From assembly GCF_037392515.1 (NCBI RefSeq), contig NC_090282.1, positions 32,663,054 to 32,727,053 on the forward strand: 64,000 bases of DNA, in the 5' to 3' direction. Position 1 is the stretch's first letter. Every line of letters begins with the position of its first letter. Source of the stretch: Haliotis asinina (taxonomy: Eukaryota > Mollusca > Gastropoda > Lepetellida > Haliotidae). Below are positions 1 to 12,189 of this stretch, in pieces. The position numbers and the translations under genes were made by a program. The notes below the pieces were generated by a model. The model worked only from the letters and a program-made list of their open reading frames with translations. It did not search any database and had not been told where the DNA came from.

Positions 1-523
1 AAAGCACCCAAAATTATCCAAATATGTGGTTAGCACAAATAACACAAATGTTCTTATTCTGCATGACCAACTCCATTGAGGGTTTACGGTGTAATGGTCA
101 TATCTTTGTGTGAGATTGAATCAGTGAACTGTATGTCAGCTAGCAGCCATTGTGATCATGGTCACGCTTCAGCAAACAAGGGCAGGATCAACCCACTGGA
201 GGAAGCTAATCATGCAATGAAGGCAGGAAGCACTTGTTATGTTACAACACTTACATCACAGTCTGTCATATTTTGTCTGCTTGTTTCGGGATTATTTCTG
301 TAACAGAGGTGCTTTCTACGGGGATTTGTCAAGCATTTGTAAAGAAACTGTGCCGACACCTCTCACACATATATATACATATTGTAGGTGTCATAATCTT
401 GTCTCTGATGTTAAACCCTGCATCATGTTATTTCATTAGTGATATCTTACCTGTGTTGACTGGCTCATATGTCAGAATGAATAATAACTAGTTACATTCT
501 TTATTTGTAAATTCAGCCTGACT

Positions 524-679
524 TACTTTGAGTGAGTGAGTGAGTGAGTGAGTGAGTGGGTGGGTGGGTGGGTGGGTGAGTGAGTGAGTGAGTGAGTGAG
601 TGTGTGTGTGGGTGGGTGGGTGAGTGTGTGAGTGAGTGAGTGAGTGAGTGAGTGAGTGAGTGAGTGAGTGAGTGAGTGA
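524..679. repeat. (GTGA)n/(GGTG)n microsatellite
   Basis: About 150 bp of GTGA with blocks of GGTG and GTGT. The same tetranucleotide forms the 3' tails of the SINEs in this window, so it may have grown from a SINE tail. Confidence 0.97.
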
Positions 680-1065
680 CAAGACTAAGTTTACACATGA
701 CACAAAGAGATCTATAATCACACAAAGTTACTTACCAAAGCAAATGTTCATGTACACTTTTCAAAGAGAGGATTCAAGAAGATTAAAAAATATGTTTACA
801 TTCTTCTATACACTATTCTTCAACAACTTCTTTGATACTAGTGGGAACAGTGCAGGATGTCCCATTACAAATTATTCATCTACCCGTATGACGATGTTCG
901 CATCATTGGTGCCGTTCACCTGAATCATATACAAGTTACTGGCAGCTTTTGACAGTCATCGTACAAGCTGATCTTGTGGACACGTCTATATTTTCCCAAG
1001 TATATGAATCCCTGTCATATACATCTATGGGTTCAAAATTAACATGAAGTATAATCTGAAAATAC
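680..1065. other. No gene seen
   Basis: AT-rich sequence after the GTGA microsatellite with short meaningless frames only. Probably intron or flank of the PAF-AH gene. Confidence 0.5.
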
Positions 1066-1135
1066 AGTCATCCCTCTCAATAATGCGCTTCGGGATACCG
1101 CGGATTTGGTTAAACCGCGGGGTAATCCGTGGCTC
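1066..1135. mobile_element. Possible pogo/Tigger-like terminal repeat
   Basis: CAGTCATCCCTCTCAATAAT followed by GATACCGCGGATTTGG and a second CCGCGG resembles the CAGT-start, CCGCGG-containing ends of Tigger/pogo elements. No matching opposite end was found. Confidence 0.35.
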
Positions 1136-1439
1136 CCATAAAAAAGTTGAACTGTGATCACACCCCTTCACCCCTTTATAAATTATGCGAACTAGTGAAA
1201 TTCAGTGTGGCTGGCAACTGACAGTGTTTATCGTACATATTCATTGTGTTTCAGTTGCTTAAAACATACAGGGCTTCCTCAATAATAATCATACCAACAT
1301 CGCAGTAGTAACTTATGAAAGACAAGACATGCTATCAGTCCAGTTACAAGGAGTATTTACAATGTTTGCAGTAATGCAACACACCATGCTCTAGCGTGGT
1401 AAAACACATTCATCCCAGAATGTATGGTATCAGAAACCA

Positions 1440-2010
1440 CATTTTACTTGATTAAATTCAATCCCAACTTTATTTATTAAAACTGTTGACCAAAACAACC
1501 GAAACACAGCAAGAGATTGGCATTACTTCATTCCATACACGTACAACTTCCGATTACCACATTCTTGAGGGTCCGTTTTTCGCGCCTATCAGCACCAATT
1601 TTACGTTATTCTTAGCAATCATGACAGATTACAGTCTCGTAATCCATGGACTCTGAGACCCGTGTTATTTACTCATTGAAATCATTTTCAACAGCTAAAT
1701 GGCCAACATTTTGTTTTTTCACAATCAGAGTTGCAAGTACAGCAGGAAGTCAGCAGTGACTTGTCAAACTGTCTCCTACGTAAAATGTATCCAGACAGGT
1801 AATGGCTTGTGTTCACTGATATATTAAATATGGTTGCAGAAAACATGCATTATATGCTAGCAATGAAAATTATCTGTTACAATAACTGCATAATATGTAA
1901 CATATTCTGATAATGGAATAGAAGTTCTTTGATGTAATATTATGGGATCATTTTTACCTGAATCACCGGTACGTTGGACCAAAACATCTGTGCACAGCTG
2001 ATCGCTATTT
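1440..2010 (-). repeat. Dispersed repeat family C, copy 1
   Basis: Its reverse complement aligns by eye with 49160-49640 over the whole length. Shared blocks include TACATTTTACGTAGGAGACA, GGTGATTCAG, ATAATGCATGTTTTCT, and GGCGCGAAAA before GGACCCTCA. No coding content. Confidence 0.75.
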
Positions 2011-2374
2011 CTGGTTGAATATCAGCAAAGATGTATATTCACGTGAATATACGTCTTTGATAACAGGTAGCATAACATTGAATCATGCATGATGCATGGA
2101 AATTACCGATGTTGTGCAAAGGCAAACAGATGGAAGTGAGATAAATTTGTTTTTCTTGTTTCATCTGCAAAATCTAGCGATGGCTATGAAAAGATTTGCC
2201 TCGCAATTCCAATAAATAAATTTTGACAAAACGTTCATATGTAGTCCCTGTGAATATTATTAATAGGGGAATTACACTGCAGCGACTTTACTAACACAAT
2301 ACCTGCAGGAAAAACAGCAAGATGCAAGATTCAAATCATTTGATTCAGACAGGTTTGCTGAAGTATACGATCAA

Positions 2375-2515
2375 ATACCCATGCTTGAAACAGTTCAAAA
2401 TTAACATTGAGGTGTTCGGTAAGATAAATACATTATTCACTGGTGCCTCTTGGCCAATGGGTTGATTTACCCTTGATGTTTGTATATGTTCCCTGAACCC
2501 ATGCCCTCCTCATGA
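2375..2515 (+). repeat. Dispersed repeat family D, copy 1
   Basis: AACAGTTCAAAATTAAC, TGTTCGGTAAGATAAAT and CACTGGTGCC are shared with 51325-51430 in the same orientation. Confidence 0.6.
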
Positions 2516-2620
2516 CCAGTGAACAACTTATAATATTCAGCTGAGACATTTAAGGTATCAACCCAGCATGGATGACATTCAGGATGGGGCTACTCACCCT
2601 GTCTGTCCAGGGTGAAAACA

Positions 2621-4760
2621 TATCTGGTTGAATGTGAAACTCTTGTCTAGGATGGGTATACAATGTACTGGTTGAATGTGAAACACTTGTCTAGAATGGG
2701 TATACAATGTACTGGTTGAATGTGAAACTCTTGTCTAGGATGGGTATACAATGTACTGGTTGAATGTGAAACTCTTGTCTAGGATGGGTATACCATGTAC
2801 TGGTTGAATGTGAAACTCTTGTCTAGGATGGGTATACAATGCACTAGTTGAATGTGAAACTCTTGTCTAGGATGGGTATACAATGTACTAGTTGAATGTG
2901 AAACTCTTGTCTAGGATGGGTATACAATGTACTGGTTGAATGTGAAACTCTTGTCTAGGATGGGTATACCATGTACTGGGTGAATGTGAAACTCTTGTCT
3001 AGGATGGGTATACCATGTACTAGTTGAATGTGAAATTCTTGTCTAGGATGGGTATACCATGTACTGGTTGAATGTGAAACTCTTGTCCAGGATGGGTATA
3101 CCATGTACTGGTTGAATGTGAAACTCTTGTCTAGGATGGGTATACCATGTACTGGTTGAATGTGAAACTCTTGTCTAGGATGGGTATACAATGTACTGGT
3201 TGAATGTGAAACTCTTGTCTAGGATGGGCACACCATGTACTGGTTGAATGTGAAACTCTTGTCTAGGATGGGTATACCATGTACTGGTTGAATGTGAAAC
3301 TCTTGTCTAGGATGGGTATACAATGTACTGGTTGAATGTGAAACTCTTGTCTAGGATGGGCACACCATGTACTGGTTGAATGTGAAACTCTTGTCTAGGA
3401 TGGGTATACCATGTACTGGTTGAATCTGAAACTCTTGTCTAGGATGGGTATACCATGTACTGGTTGAATGTGAAACTCTTGTCTAGGATGGGTATACCAT
3501 GTACTGGTTGAATGTGAAACTCTTGTCTAGGATGGGTATACAATGTACTGGTTGAATGTGAAACTCTTGTCTAGGATGGGTATACCATGTACTGGTTGAA
3601 TGTGAAACTCTTGTCTAGGATGGGTATACCATGTACTGGTTGAATGTGAAACTCTTGTCTAGGATGGGTATACCATGTACTGGTTGAATGTGAAACTCTT
3701 GTCTAGGATGGGTATACAATGTACTGGTTGAATGTGAAACTCTTGTCTAGGATGGGTATACCATGTACTGGTTGAATGTGAAACTCTTGTCTAGGATGGG
3801 TATACAATGTACTGGTTGAATGTGAAACTCTTGTCTAGGATGGGTATACAATGTACTGGGTGAATGTGAAACTCTTGTCTAGGATGGGTATACCATGTAC
3901 TGGTTGAATGTGAAACTCTTGTCTAGGATGGGTATACAATGTACTGGTTGAATGTGAAACTCTTGTCTAGGATGGGTATACAATGTACTGGTTGAATGTG
4001 AAACTCTTGTCTAGGATGGGTATACAATGTACTGGTTGAATGTGAAACTCTTGTCTAGGATGGGTATACCATGTACTGGTTGAATGTGAAACTCTTGTCT
4101 AGGATGGGTATACCATGTACTAGTTGAATGTGAAACTCTTGTCTAGGATGGGTATACCATGTACTGGTTGAATGTGAAACTCTTGTCTAGGATGGGTATA
4201 CAATGTACTGGTTGAATGTGAAACTCTTGTCTAGGATGGGTATACCATGTACTGGTTGAATGTGAAACTCTTGTCTAGGATGGGTATACAATGTACTGGT
4301 TGAATGTGAAACTCTTGTCTAGGATGGGTATACAATGTACTGGTTGAATGTGAAACACTTGTCTAGAATGGGTATACAATGTACTGGTTGAATGTGAAAC
4401 TCTTGTCTAGGATGGGTATACAATGTACTGGTTGAATGTGAAACTCTTGTCTAGGATGGGTATACAATAATGTACTGGTTGAATGTGAAACTCTTGTTGA
4501 ATGTGAAACTCTTGTCTAGGATGGGTATAAAATGTACTGATTGAATGTGAAACTCTTGTCTAGGATGGGTATACAATGTACTGATTGAATGTGAAACTCT
4601 TGTCTAGGATGGGTATACAATGTACTGGTTGAATGTGCAACTCTTCTAGGATGGGTATACAATAATGTACTGGTTGAATGTGCAGCTCTTGTCTAGAATG
4701 GGTATACAATGTACTAGTTGAATGTGTTACTTCTATCTTGGATAGGTATACCATCTACTT
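2621..4760. repeat. 44-bp minisatellite, about 48 copies
   Basis: The unit contains TGGTTGAATGTGAAACTCTT and GTCTAGGATGGGTATACC (or ATACA). Copies are nearly identical through the middle; the last six or so, from about 4470, are degenerate with small indels. Recurrent single-base variants (ATACC/ATACA, CTGG/CTAG, GGCACACC) are distributed along the array. Confidence 0.96.
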
Positions 4761-5054
4761 GTTTAATGGCAGCTTCCACACATTCTAAGAGTGATGTCTC
4801 GATACCTAACTCTAAGTGACACTACCGCCTGCTGACATTGTTACTTGTATGTGGGACAAGCTGACTCATCAACAGAGAAGTACTGGGTACAGTCAACAGG
4901 CACCTGTCAGCTATCTCATTACTCTACTTTATGCTGGGAACCAAGGTTTGCATGACAAGTATCACCCTGTATTAAATCCAATACAAACAAAGTCTACATT
5001 GCAGATTGCAAATCTAACTTGCAGTGTAAGAATTACTGCTACTTTCTATCCAGT

Positions 5055-5155
5055 AGCTGGGTTCTAAATACAATGTTCTGGCATCCGATACTCAACATCA
5101 ATCTACACAATTTAGATACGATGATATGTGTCAACCAAGTCAGTCTTATCAGTAT
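5055..5155 (+). mobile_element. Dispersed repeat family B, partial
   Basis: GATACGATGATATGTGTCAA and CAAGTCAG match family B; the edges are unclear. Confidence 0.55.
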
Positions 5156-5549
5156 GCAGTGAGACCAATTTAGGAAAGACATACAGCTTGTAGAATCAAG
5201 CTAACTTTTCAAACTGTAACGCAATGTTGACTGTTTGCTAATGTAAGAAATAACACACAAAGTAAGGATGCATCTGTCTAAGGAGAACCATGAATTGGAA
5301 CCTTTGATAATACCTGTAATAGTCAGCTGTCATTGAACACAACTTATAAATAATCATGATAAGAAATCGCATGAATATGACAGTCTCAAGAACAATCCTC
5401 TGTCCCATCACTTCCCCTGCTTAATCTCCCACTTCCTCTTTCAAACACTGGACAATTGTAGCAGGTGACCCCTTGTGACACACAGGAACTGTGGCCTGAC
5501 CATCATACCTCCCATTCCAACTATACCAGGTGACCCTCCGTGATCTGCA

Positions 5550-8500
5550 ACATCAGTGACCTCAGCAATTACTTACTTCCTATCCCAAAACCTGGACAAC
5601 TACTCCAGGTGACCCTCTGTGACCTGCAACATCGGTGGCCTCAACCACCACCCACTTCAATTCTTGTTCCAAACCCTGGATAACTACTCCATGTGATCAG
5701 CACCATCAGTGACCTCAGCCATCACGTACTTCCTGTCTCAAACCCTGGATAACTACTCAAAGTGATCAGCAACATCGGTGACCTCAACCATCACATACTT
5801 CCTGTCTCAAACCCTGGATAACTACTCAAAGTGATCAGCAACATCGGTGACCTCAACCATCACATACTTCCTGTCCCAAACCCTGGACAACTACTCCAAG
5901 TGATCAGCAACATCGGTGACCTCAACCATCACATACTTGCTGTCCCAAACCCTGGACAACTACTCCAAGTGATCAGCAACATCAGTGACCTCAGCCATCA
6001 CATACTTTCTGTCCCAAACCTTGGACAACTACTCAAAGTGATCAGCAACATCGGTGACCTCAGCCATCACATACTTTCTGTTCCAAACCTTGGACAACTA
6101 CTCAAAGTGATCAGCAACATCGGTGACCTCTGCCATCACATACTTCCTGTCCCAAACTCTGGACAACTACTCAAAGTGTTCAGCAACATCAGTGACCTCA
6201 GCCATCACATACTTCCTGTCCCAAACCCTGGATAACTACTCCAAGTGATCAGCAACATCGGTGACCTCAGCCATCACATACATCCTGTCCCAAACTCTGA
6301 ACAACTACTCCAAGTGTTCAGCAACATCAGTGACCTCAGCCATCACATACTGTCTGTTCCAAACCTTGGACAACTACTCAAAGTGATCAGCAACATCAGT
6401 GACCTCAGCCATCACATACTTTCTGTCCCAAACTCTGAACAACTACTCCAAGTGATCAGCAACATCAGTGACCTCAGCCATCACATACTTTCTGTTCCAA
6501 ACCTTGGACAACTACTCAAAGTGATCAGCAACATCGGTGACCTCAGCCATCACATACTTCCTGTCCCAAACTCTGAACAACTACTCAAAGTGTTCAGCAA
6601 CATCGGTGACCTCAGCCATCACATACTTCCTGTCCCAAACCCTGGATAACTACTCCAAGTGATCAGCAACATCGGTGACCTCTGCCATCACATACTTCCT
6701 GTCCCAAACTCTGGACAACTACTCAAAGTGTTCAGCAACATCGGTGACCTCAGCCATCACATACTTTCTGTTCCAAACCCTGGATAACTACTCCAAGTGA
6801 TCAGCAACATCGGTGACCTCAGCCATCACATACTTCCTGTCCCAAACTCTGAACAACTACTCCAAGTGATCAGCAACATCAGTGACCTCAGCCATCACAT
6901 ACTTTCTGTTCCAAACCCTGGATAACTACTCCAAGTGTTCAGCAACATCGGTGACCTCAGCCATCACATACTTCCTGTCCCAAACCCTGGATAACTACTC
7001 CAAGTGATCAGCAACATCGGTGACCTCAGCCATCACATACTTCCTGTCCCAAACTCTGAACAACTACTCCAAGTGATCAGCAACATCGGTGACCTCAGCC
7101 ATCACATACTTCCTGTCCCAAACTCTGAACAACTACTCCAAGTGATCAGCAACATCGGTGACCTCAGCCATCACATACTTTCTGTTCCAAACCTTGGACA
7201 ACTACTCCAAGTGATCAGCAACATCGGTGACCTCAGCCATCACATACATCCTGTCCCAAACTCTGAACAACTACTCCAAGTGTTCAGCAACATCAGTGAC
7301 CTCAACCATCACATACTTCCTGTCCCAAACCTTGGACAACTACTCCAAGTGATCAGCAACATCGGTGACCTCAGCCATCACATACATCCTGTCCCAAACT
7401 CTGAACAACTACTCAAAGTGTTCAGCAACATCAGTGACCTCAGCCATCACATACTTCCTGTCCCAAACCCTTGATAACTACTCCAAGTGTTCAGCAACAT
7501 CAGTGACCTCAGTCATCACATACTTCCTGTCCCAAACCCTGGATAACTACTCCAAGTGATCAGCAACATCGGTGACCTCAGCCATCACATACTTCCTGTC
7601 CCAAACTCTGAACAACTACTCCAAGTGATCAGCAACATCGGTGACCTCAGCCATCACATACTGTCTGTTCCAAACCTTGGACAACTACTCCAAGTGATCA
7701 GCAACATCAGTGACCTCAGCCATCACATACTTCCTGTCCCAAACTCTGAACAACTACTCCAAGTGATCAGCAACATCGGTGACCTCAGCCATCACATACT
7801 TCCTGTCCCAAACTCTGAACAACTACTCCAAGTGTTCAGCAACATCAGTGACCTCAACCATCACATACTTCCTGTCCCAAACCCTGGATAACTACTCCAA
7901 GTGTTCAGCAACATCAGTCACCTCAGTCATCACATACTTCCTGTCCCAAACCCTGGATAACTACTCCAAGTGATCAGCAACATCGGTGACCTCAGCCATC
8001 ACATACTTCCTGTCCCAAACTCTTGACAACTACTCAAAGTGTTCAGCAACATCGGTGACTTCAGCCATCACATACTTTCTGTTCCAAACCCTGGATAACT
8101 ACTCCAAGTGATCAGCAACATCGGTGACCTCAGTCATCACATACTTCCTGTCCCAAACTCTGAACAACTACTCCAAGTGATCAGCAACATCGGTGACCTC
8201 AGCCATCACATACTTCCTGTCCCAAACTCTGGACAACTACTCAAAGTCACAGTTCAGCAACATCGGTGACCTCAGCCATCACATACTTCCTGTCCCAAAC
8301 TCTGAACAACTACTCCAAGTGATCAGCAACATCAGTGACCTCAGCCATCACATACTTTCTGTTCCAAACCTTGGACAACTACTCCAAGTGATCAGCAACA
8401 TCGGTGACCTCAGCCGTCACATACATCCTGTCCCAAACTCTGAACAACTACTCAAAGTGTTCAGCAACATCAGTGACCTCAGCCATCACATACTTCCTGT

Positions 8501-9412
8501 CCCAAACCCTTGATAACTACTCCAAGTGTTCAGCAACATCAGTGACCTCAGTCATCACATACTTCCTGTCCCAAACCCTGGATAACTACTCCAAGTGATC
8601 AGCAACATCGGTGACCTCAGCCATCACATACTTCCTGTCCCAAACTCTGAACAACTACTCCAAGTGATCAGCAACATCGGTGACCTCAGCCATCACATAC
8701 TGTCTGTTCCAAACCTTGGACAACTACTCCAAGTGATCAGCAACATCAGTGACCTCAGTCATCACATACTTCCTGTCCCAAACTCTGAACAACTACTCCA
8801 AGTGATCAGCAACATCGGTGACCTCAGCCATCACATACTTCCTGTCCCAAACTCTGAACAACTACTCCAAGTGATCAGCAACATCGGTGACCTCAGCCAT
8901 CACATACTTCCTGTCCCAAACTCTGGACAACTACTCAAAGTCACAGTTCAGCAACATCGGTGACCTCAGCCATCAGATACTTTCTGTTCCAAACCTTGGA
9001 CAACTACTCCAAGTGATCAGCAACATCGGTGACCTCAGCCATCACATACTTCCTGTCCCAAACTCTTGACAACTACTCAAAGTGTTCAGCAACATCGGTG
9101 ACCTCAGCCATCACATACTTTCTGTTCCAAACCCTGGATAACTACTCCAAGTGATCAGCAACATCGGTGACCTCAGCCATCACATACTTCCTGTCCCAAA
9201 CTCTGAACAACTACTCCAAGTGATCAGCAACATCGGTGACCTCAGCCATCACATACTTCCTGTCCCAAACTCTGGACAACTACTCAAAGTCACAGTTCAG
9301 CAACATCGGTGACCTCAGCCATCAGATACTTTCTGTTCCAAACCTTGGACAACTACTCCAAGTGATCAGCAACATCGGTGACCTCAGCCATCATCCACTT
9401 CCCCTTCCATCA
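5550..9412. repeat. 69-bp minisatellite, about 55 copies, with higher-order repeats
   Basis: The unit includes AGCAACATCGGTGACCTCAG and CCATCACATACTTCCTGTCC, then CAACTACTCCAAGTGATC. Since 69 is 23 codons, long frames appear (repeats such as SNIGDLSHHILPVPN), but they are broken by stops, phase shifts and 4-base CACA insertions near 8246, 8940 and 9290. There is no promoter or splice context, so it is treated as non-coding. Outer copies near 5550-5700 and 9400-9500 are degenerate. Confidence 0.96.
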
Positions 9413-9763
9413 CTACACCAAGTGATTCCTCATGACCTGCAACACTGGCAACCTCAGCAATCCTCTACAGTAACTCCCCTTCACTGCCAACAGCCGCCCC
9501 CATAATTACATCAATCAGCCACCACAGCTTGTGTCAGTCACAGGCTGTTTGCTGGCTCCCCTGACATCCCAACAAAGGCCATCGCCACACAGTGTGCACA
9601 TCAGTATCTACTGCTCCTACAGGGGAGATCCCACTGTGATTCTGACTATAAGCTTACAGTCATCATAAGTTGGTAATTTGGACAGACATGGGTTAAATCA
9701 TGTCATGTGACGCTGAATCATGAACTTTATCACTTGCAGTGTAACCCTTCCTTATTCACATGA

Positions 9764-9800
9764 CTTTGATTCAGGATGGGTATACAATGTACAACTTATT
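9764..9800 (+). repeat. Orphan unit of the 44-bp minisatellite
   Basis: TTCAGGATGGGTATACAATG plus TAC matches half a unit of the 2.6-4.75 kb array, 5 kb away from it. Confidence 0.6.
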
Positions 9801-9869
9801 TCACAGAAGGACTGTCAGCTGCCCCTGTGCAGTATGTATCATTTAAATGCTTGTTGTTTTACGCTGCAC

Positions 9870-10065
9870 TCAACATGGCAGCAGTCTGTACTCTGGACCA
9901 GACAATCCAGTGATCAACTGTCTGAGAATCAATCTACGAATTTGGGATACAATGTCATGTGTCAGCAAACCTGAACCACTAACTTTACTATGTTAGTTGG
10001 CTCTTACAACAAGCATGGGTTAATGAATTCGAAGATCAAGTCTAACTCAGATCTTCATGCACAAG
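9870..10065 (+). mobile_element. Dispersed repeat family B
   Basis: CTGGACCAGACAATCCAGTG, ACAATGTCATGTGTCAGC and ACAACAAGCATGGGTTAATG follow the family order. Confidence 0.8.
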
Positions 10066-11449
10066 TCCAACTAACATATCATCTATGAATGAACACATCT
10101 TACAGTTAAAAAAACCAACAGTTGTTAACTTATGTAAAATCTGATAATACGGAACTTTAATTTTTCTGAACATGCCTAGATTGATTTCAGACTATAAGCA
10201 TGGTATTGGATAGATGTTTCTGTGTCTGTTAGATCACAGGCAAAATGTAGTGCAAATAGGGTTGCACAACAGAGAGAAAACTTACCAATCTTCATATATG
10301 TGGTTCTATAGACTAGGACTTCTAATATACTTAATACTAGCCCTCTTACTGTTAATGCACACCTTGAAAACAATGAGCAAACAAAAGCATTACACTCCTA
10401 CATGTTTTTATACATTTTCAAGAAATATAATACACAAAATAAATAGTCTACATGCCAACCAAGTTTTTTGAAAAATGAATCTTCAATTCTCTCAGACTGA
10501 AAATATAGGGTCTTTCATTTCCAAACAACAAATCAGCTAAAATGACATTCTATATTGGCTGCCTGATTCAGCATTACCAATCATTAGGTTTTACCAAAGT
10601 AACATTTAGCTGAGCTAGTTAACAGGAAAGACTTACAAGGTTACACCATTAGCACATTCCCTGGTACATGACATCAAAGGCAGTCCTTTCACTACATGGA
10701 ATGCGTGTATGTAGCACATAAATGGACATAAACACACATGCATAATTAAATGTCATTTATATGTAAGGTTCAACTCTGGTATTCTGCTTAACTTCTATAC
10801 AATTTTCATTTAGCATGAATTTTATTTGAACCTTACATGTTTGTAACGATAACAGTTTTTTGTAAAATCAGTCATCCCTTACCAAAATCATGTTGATTCT
10901 GTTTATATTCTCCACTATGAAAACAGTTTACATCCTGGCACATATGTAACTGACATTATCATTTTGTTAAGTTGGGATGGCAATTGATGACTTCATGCAT
11001 ACATTTACTGAAAGGATTTTTTCATAAGACAAGCTGATAATGCTTGTATGCCACCATTAGGATTTCTTAACTTCTTTTGAATAGTATACACAGGACAGAC
11101 CTCTTATGGTTTGCATGTTTTGGGCATGTGTTTTCATGCTTCAAGCAATATTTCAACGCCATCATGGTACCAGCACGTGGTTTATAAATATTTTTATAGT
11201 TTCCTTCATATATTTATGTTTTATACCAGCCTTTCTTACCAGCCATTGTCGCTGGGTTACAATGACATGAAATCAGCACCACCTGACAGTCATTACATCG
11301 TTTCTTAACACATGCAAGACAAGTTCTCACTCACGAAGATGTTGTGATGTTTTCCTATATCACACCTCTCTTTTCTTTAGGGCATGTTTCAGTATAAAGG
11401 CTGATGACATAAGAACACGAAATCAACCTTTTTATTCATTCTGTTGTTA
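10066..11449. other. No gene seen
   Basis: AT-rich, without recognisable exons on either strand and without tandem structure. Confidence 0.5.
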
Positions 11450-11665
11450 TGATGGCTACGCACAGTAACCAGTCTAGACTAATGCTTAGTCTCTGAATAC
11501 ATATAATTTTGATAGTAACAAACTAACCCGTATAAATTGAAAAGGAGCCTCAGGGAAACCAGAACCTGAGGAATTGACTTGCTTCATTTCAGGCTTCAGC
11601 ATTTGAGAGACGATTTGGCAGTAGGGGAGACAATGCGGTTTAGGGACTGTGAGACAGACTACTTA
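11450..11665 (+). repeat. Dispersed repeat family E, copy 1
   Basis: Parallel to 13450-13650: AATTTTGATAGTAACAAA, TTGAAAAGGAGC, then a GGTTTAGGGACTGTGAGACA end. A shorter second GGGACTGGGAGACAGACTA follows at 11720. Confidence 0.65.
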
Positions 11666-12037
11666 TATGACTGCTTGCATTACAGAGAGGGCCATACAGT
11701 AGGGAACACAATGTGGTTCAGGGACTGGGAGACAGACTATAACCAGTCAAGCGGGTTCTGCTCATTAACAAACTGGTCGTGTCAATCTCCATCTTAAGAT
11801 GCATTGTTAGGTAAACCAATTCAAGACCTGTTAAAAGGGGTGGGGGATGTTTCACAATTGTTTTTTTTACATTTACTGCCAAAAAGGAAAACAGTTTTTA
11901 AAACATTTAAATTTTAATGTCAGTCTGACTGTATACCAGTTTCTACAACACTGTTTGAAAAGATGGGCAGGTTCTGTTCAATTACACTGAAAGTTTAACA
12001 AGACAGTACAACAAAGTAAACATAATTTTGTCACAGC

Positions 12038-12189
12038 ATTATTGAATAAGGAGATAAATCAGAAATGTATACAACATTATTGAATAAGGAGATAAATCAG
12101 AAATGTATACAACATTATTGAATAAGGAGATAAATCAGAAATGTATACAACATTATTGAATAAGGAGATAAATCAGAAATGTATACAAC
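12038..12189. repeat. 38-bp tandem repeat, four near-perfect copies
   Basis: ATTATTGAATAAGGAGATAA plus ATCAGAAATGTATACAAC repeats exactly at 12038, 12076, 12114 and 12152. The flanks are AT-rich and unrelated. Confidence 0.95.

Noticed and set aside
488..725. Thr/His/Ser-rich minus-strand frames
   Set aside because: Translation of the GTGA microsatellite.
2621..9412. CRISPR-like array
   Set aside because: Repeats are directly adjacent with no unique spacers, and the context is eukaryotic.
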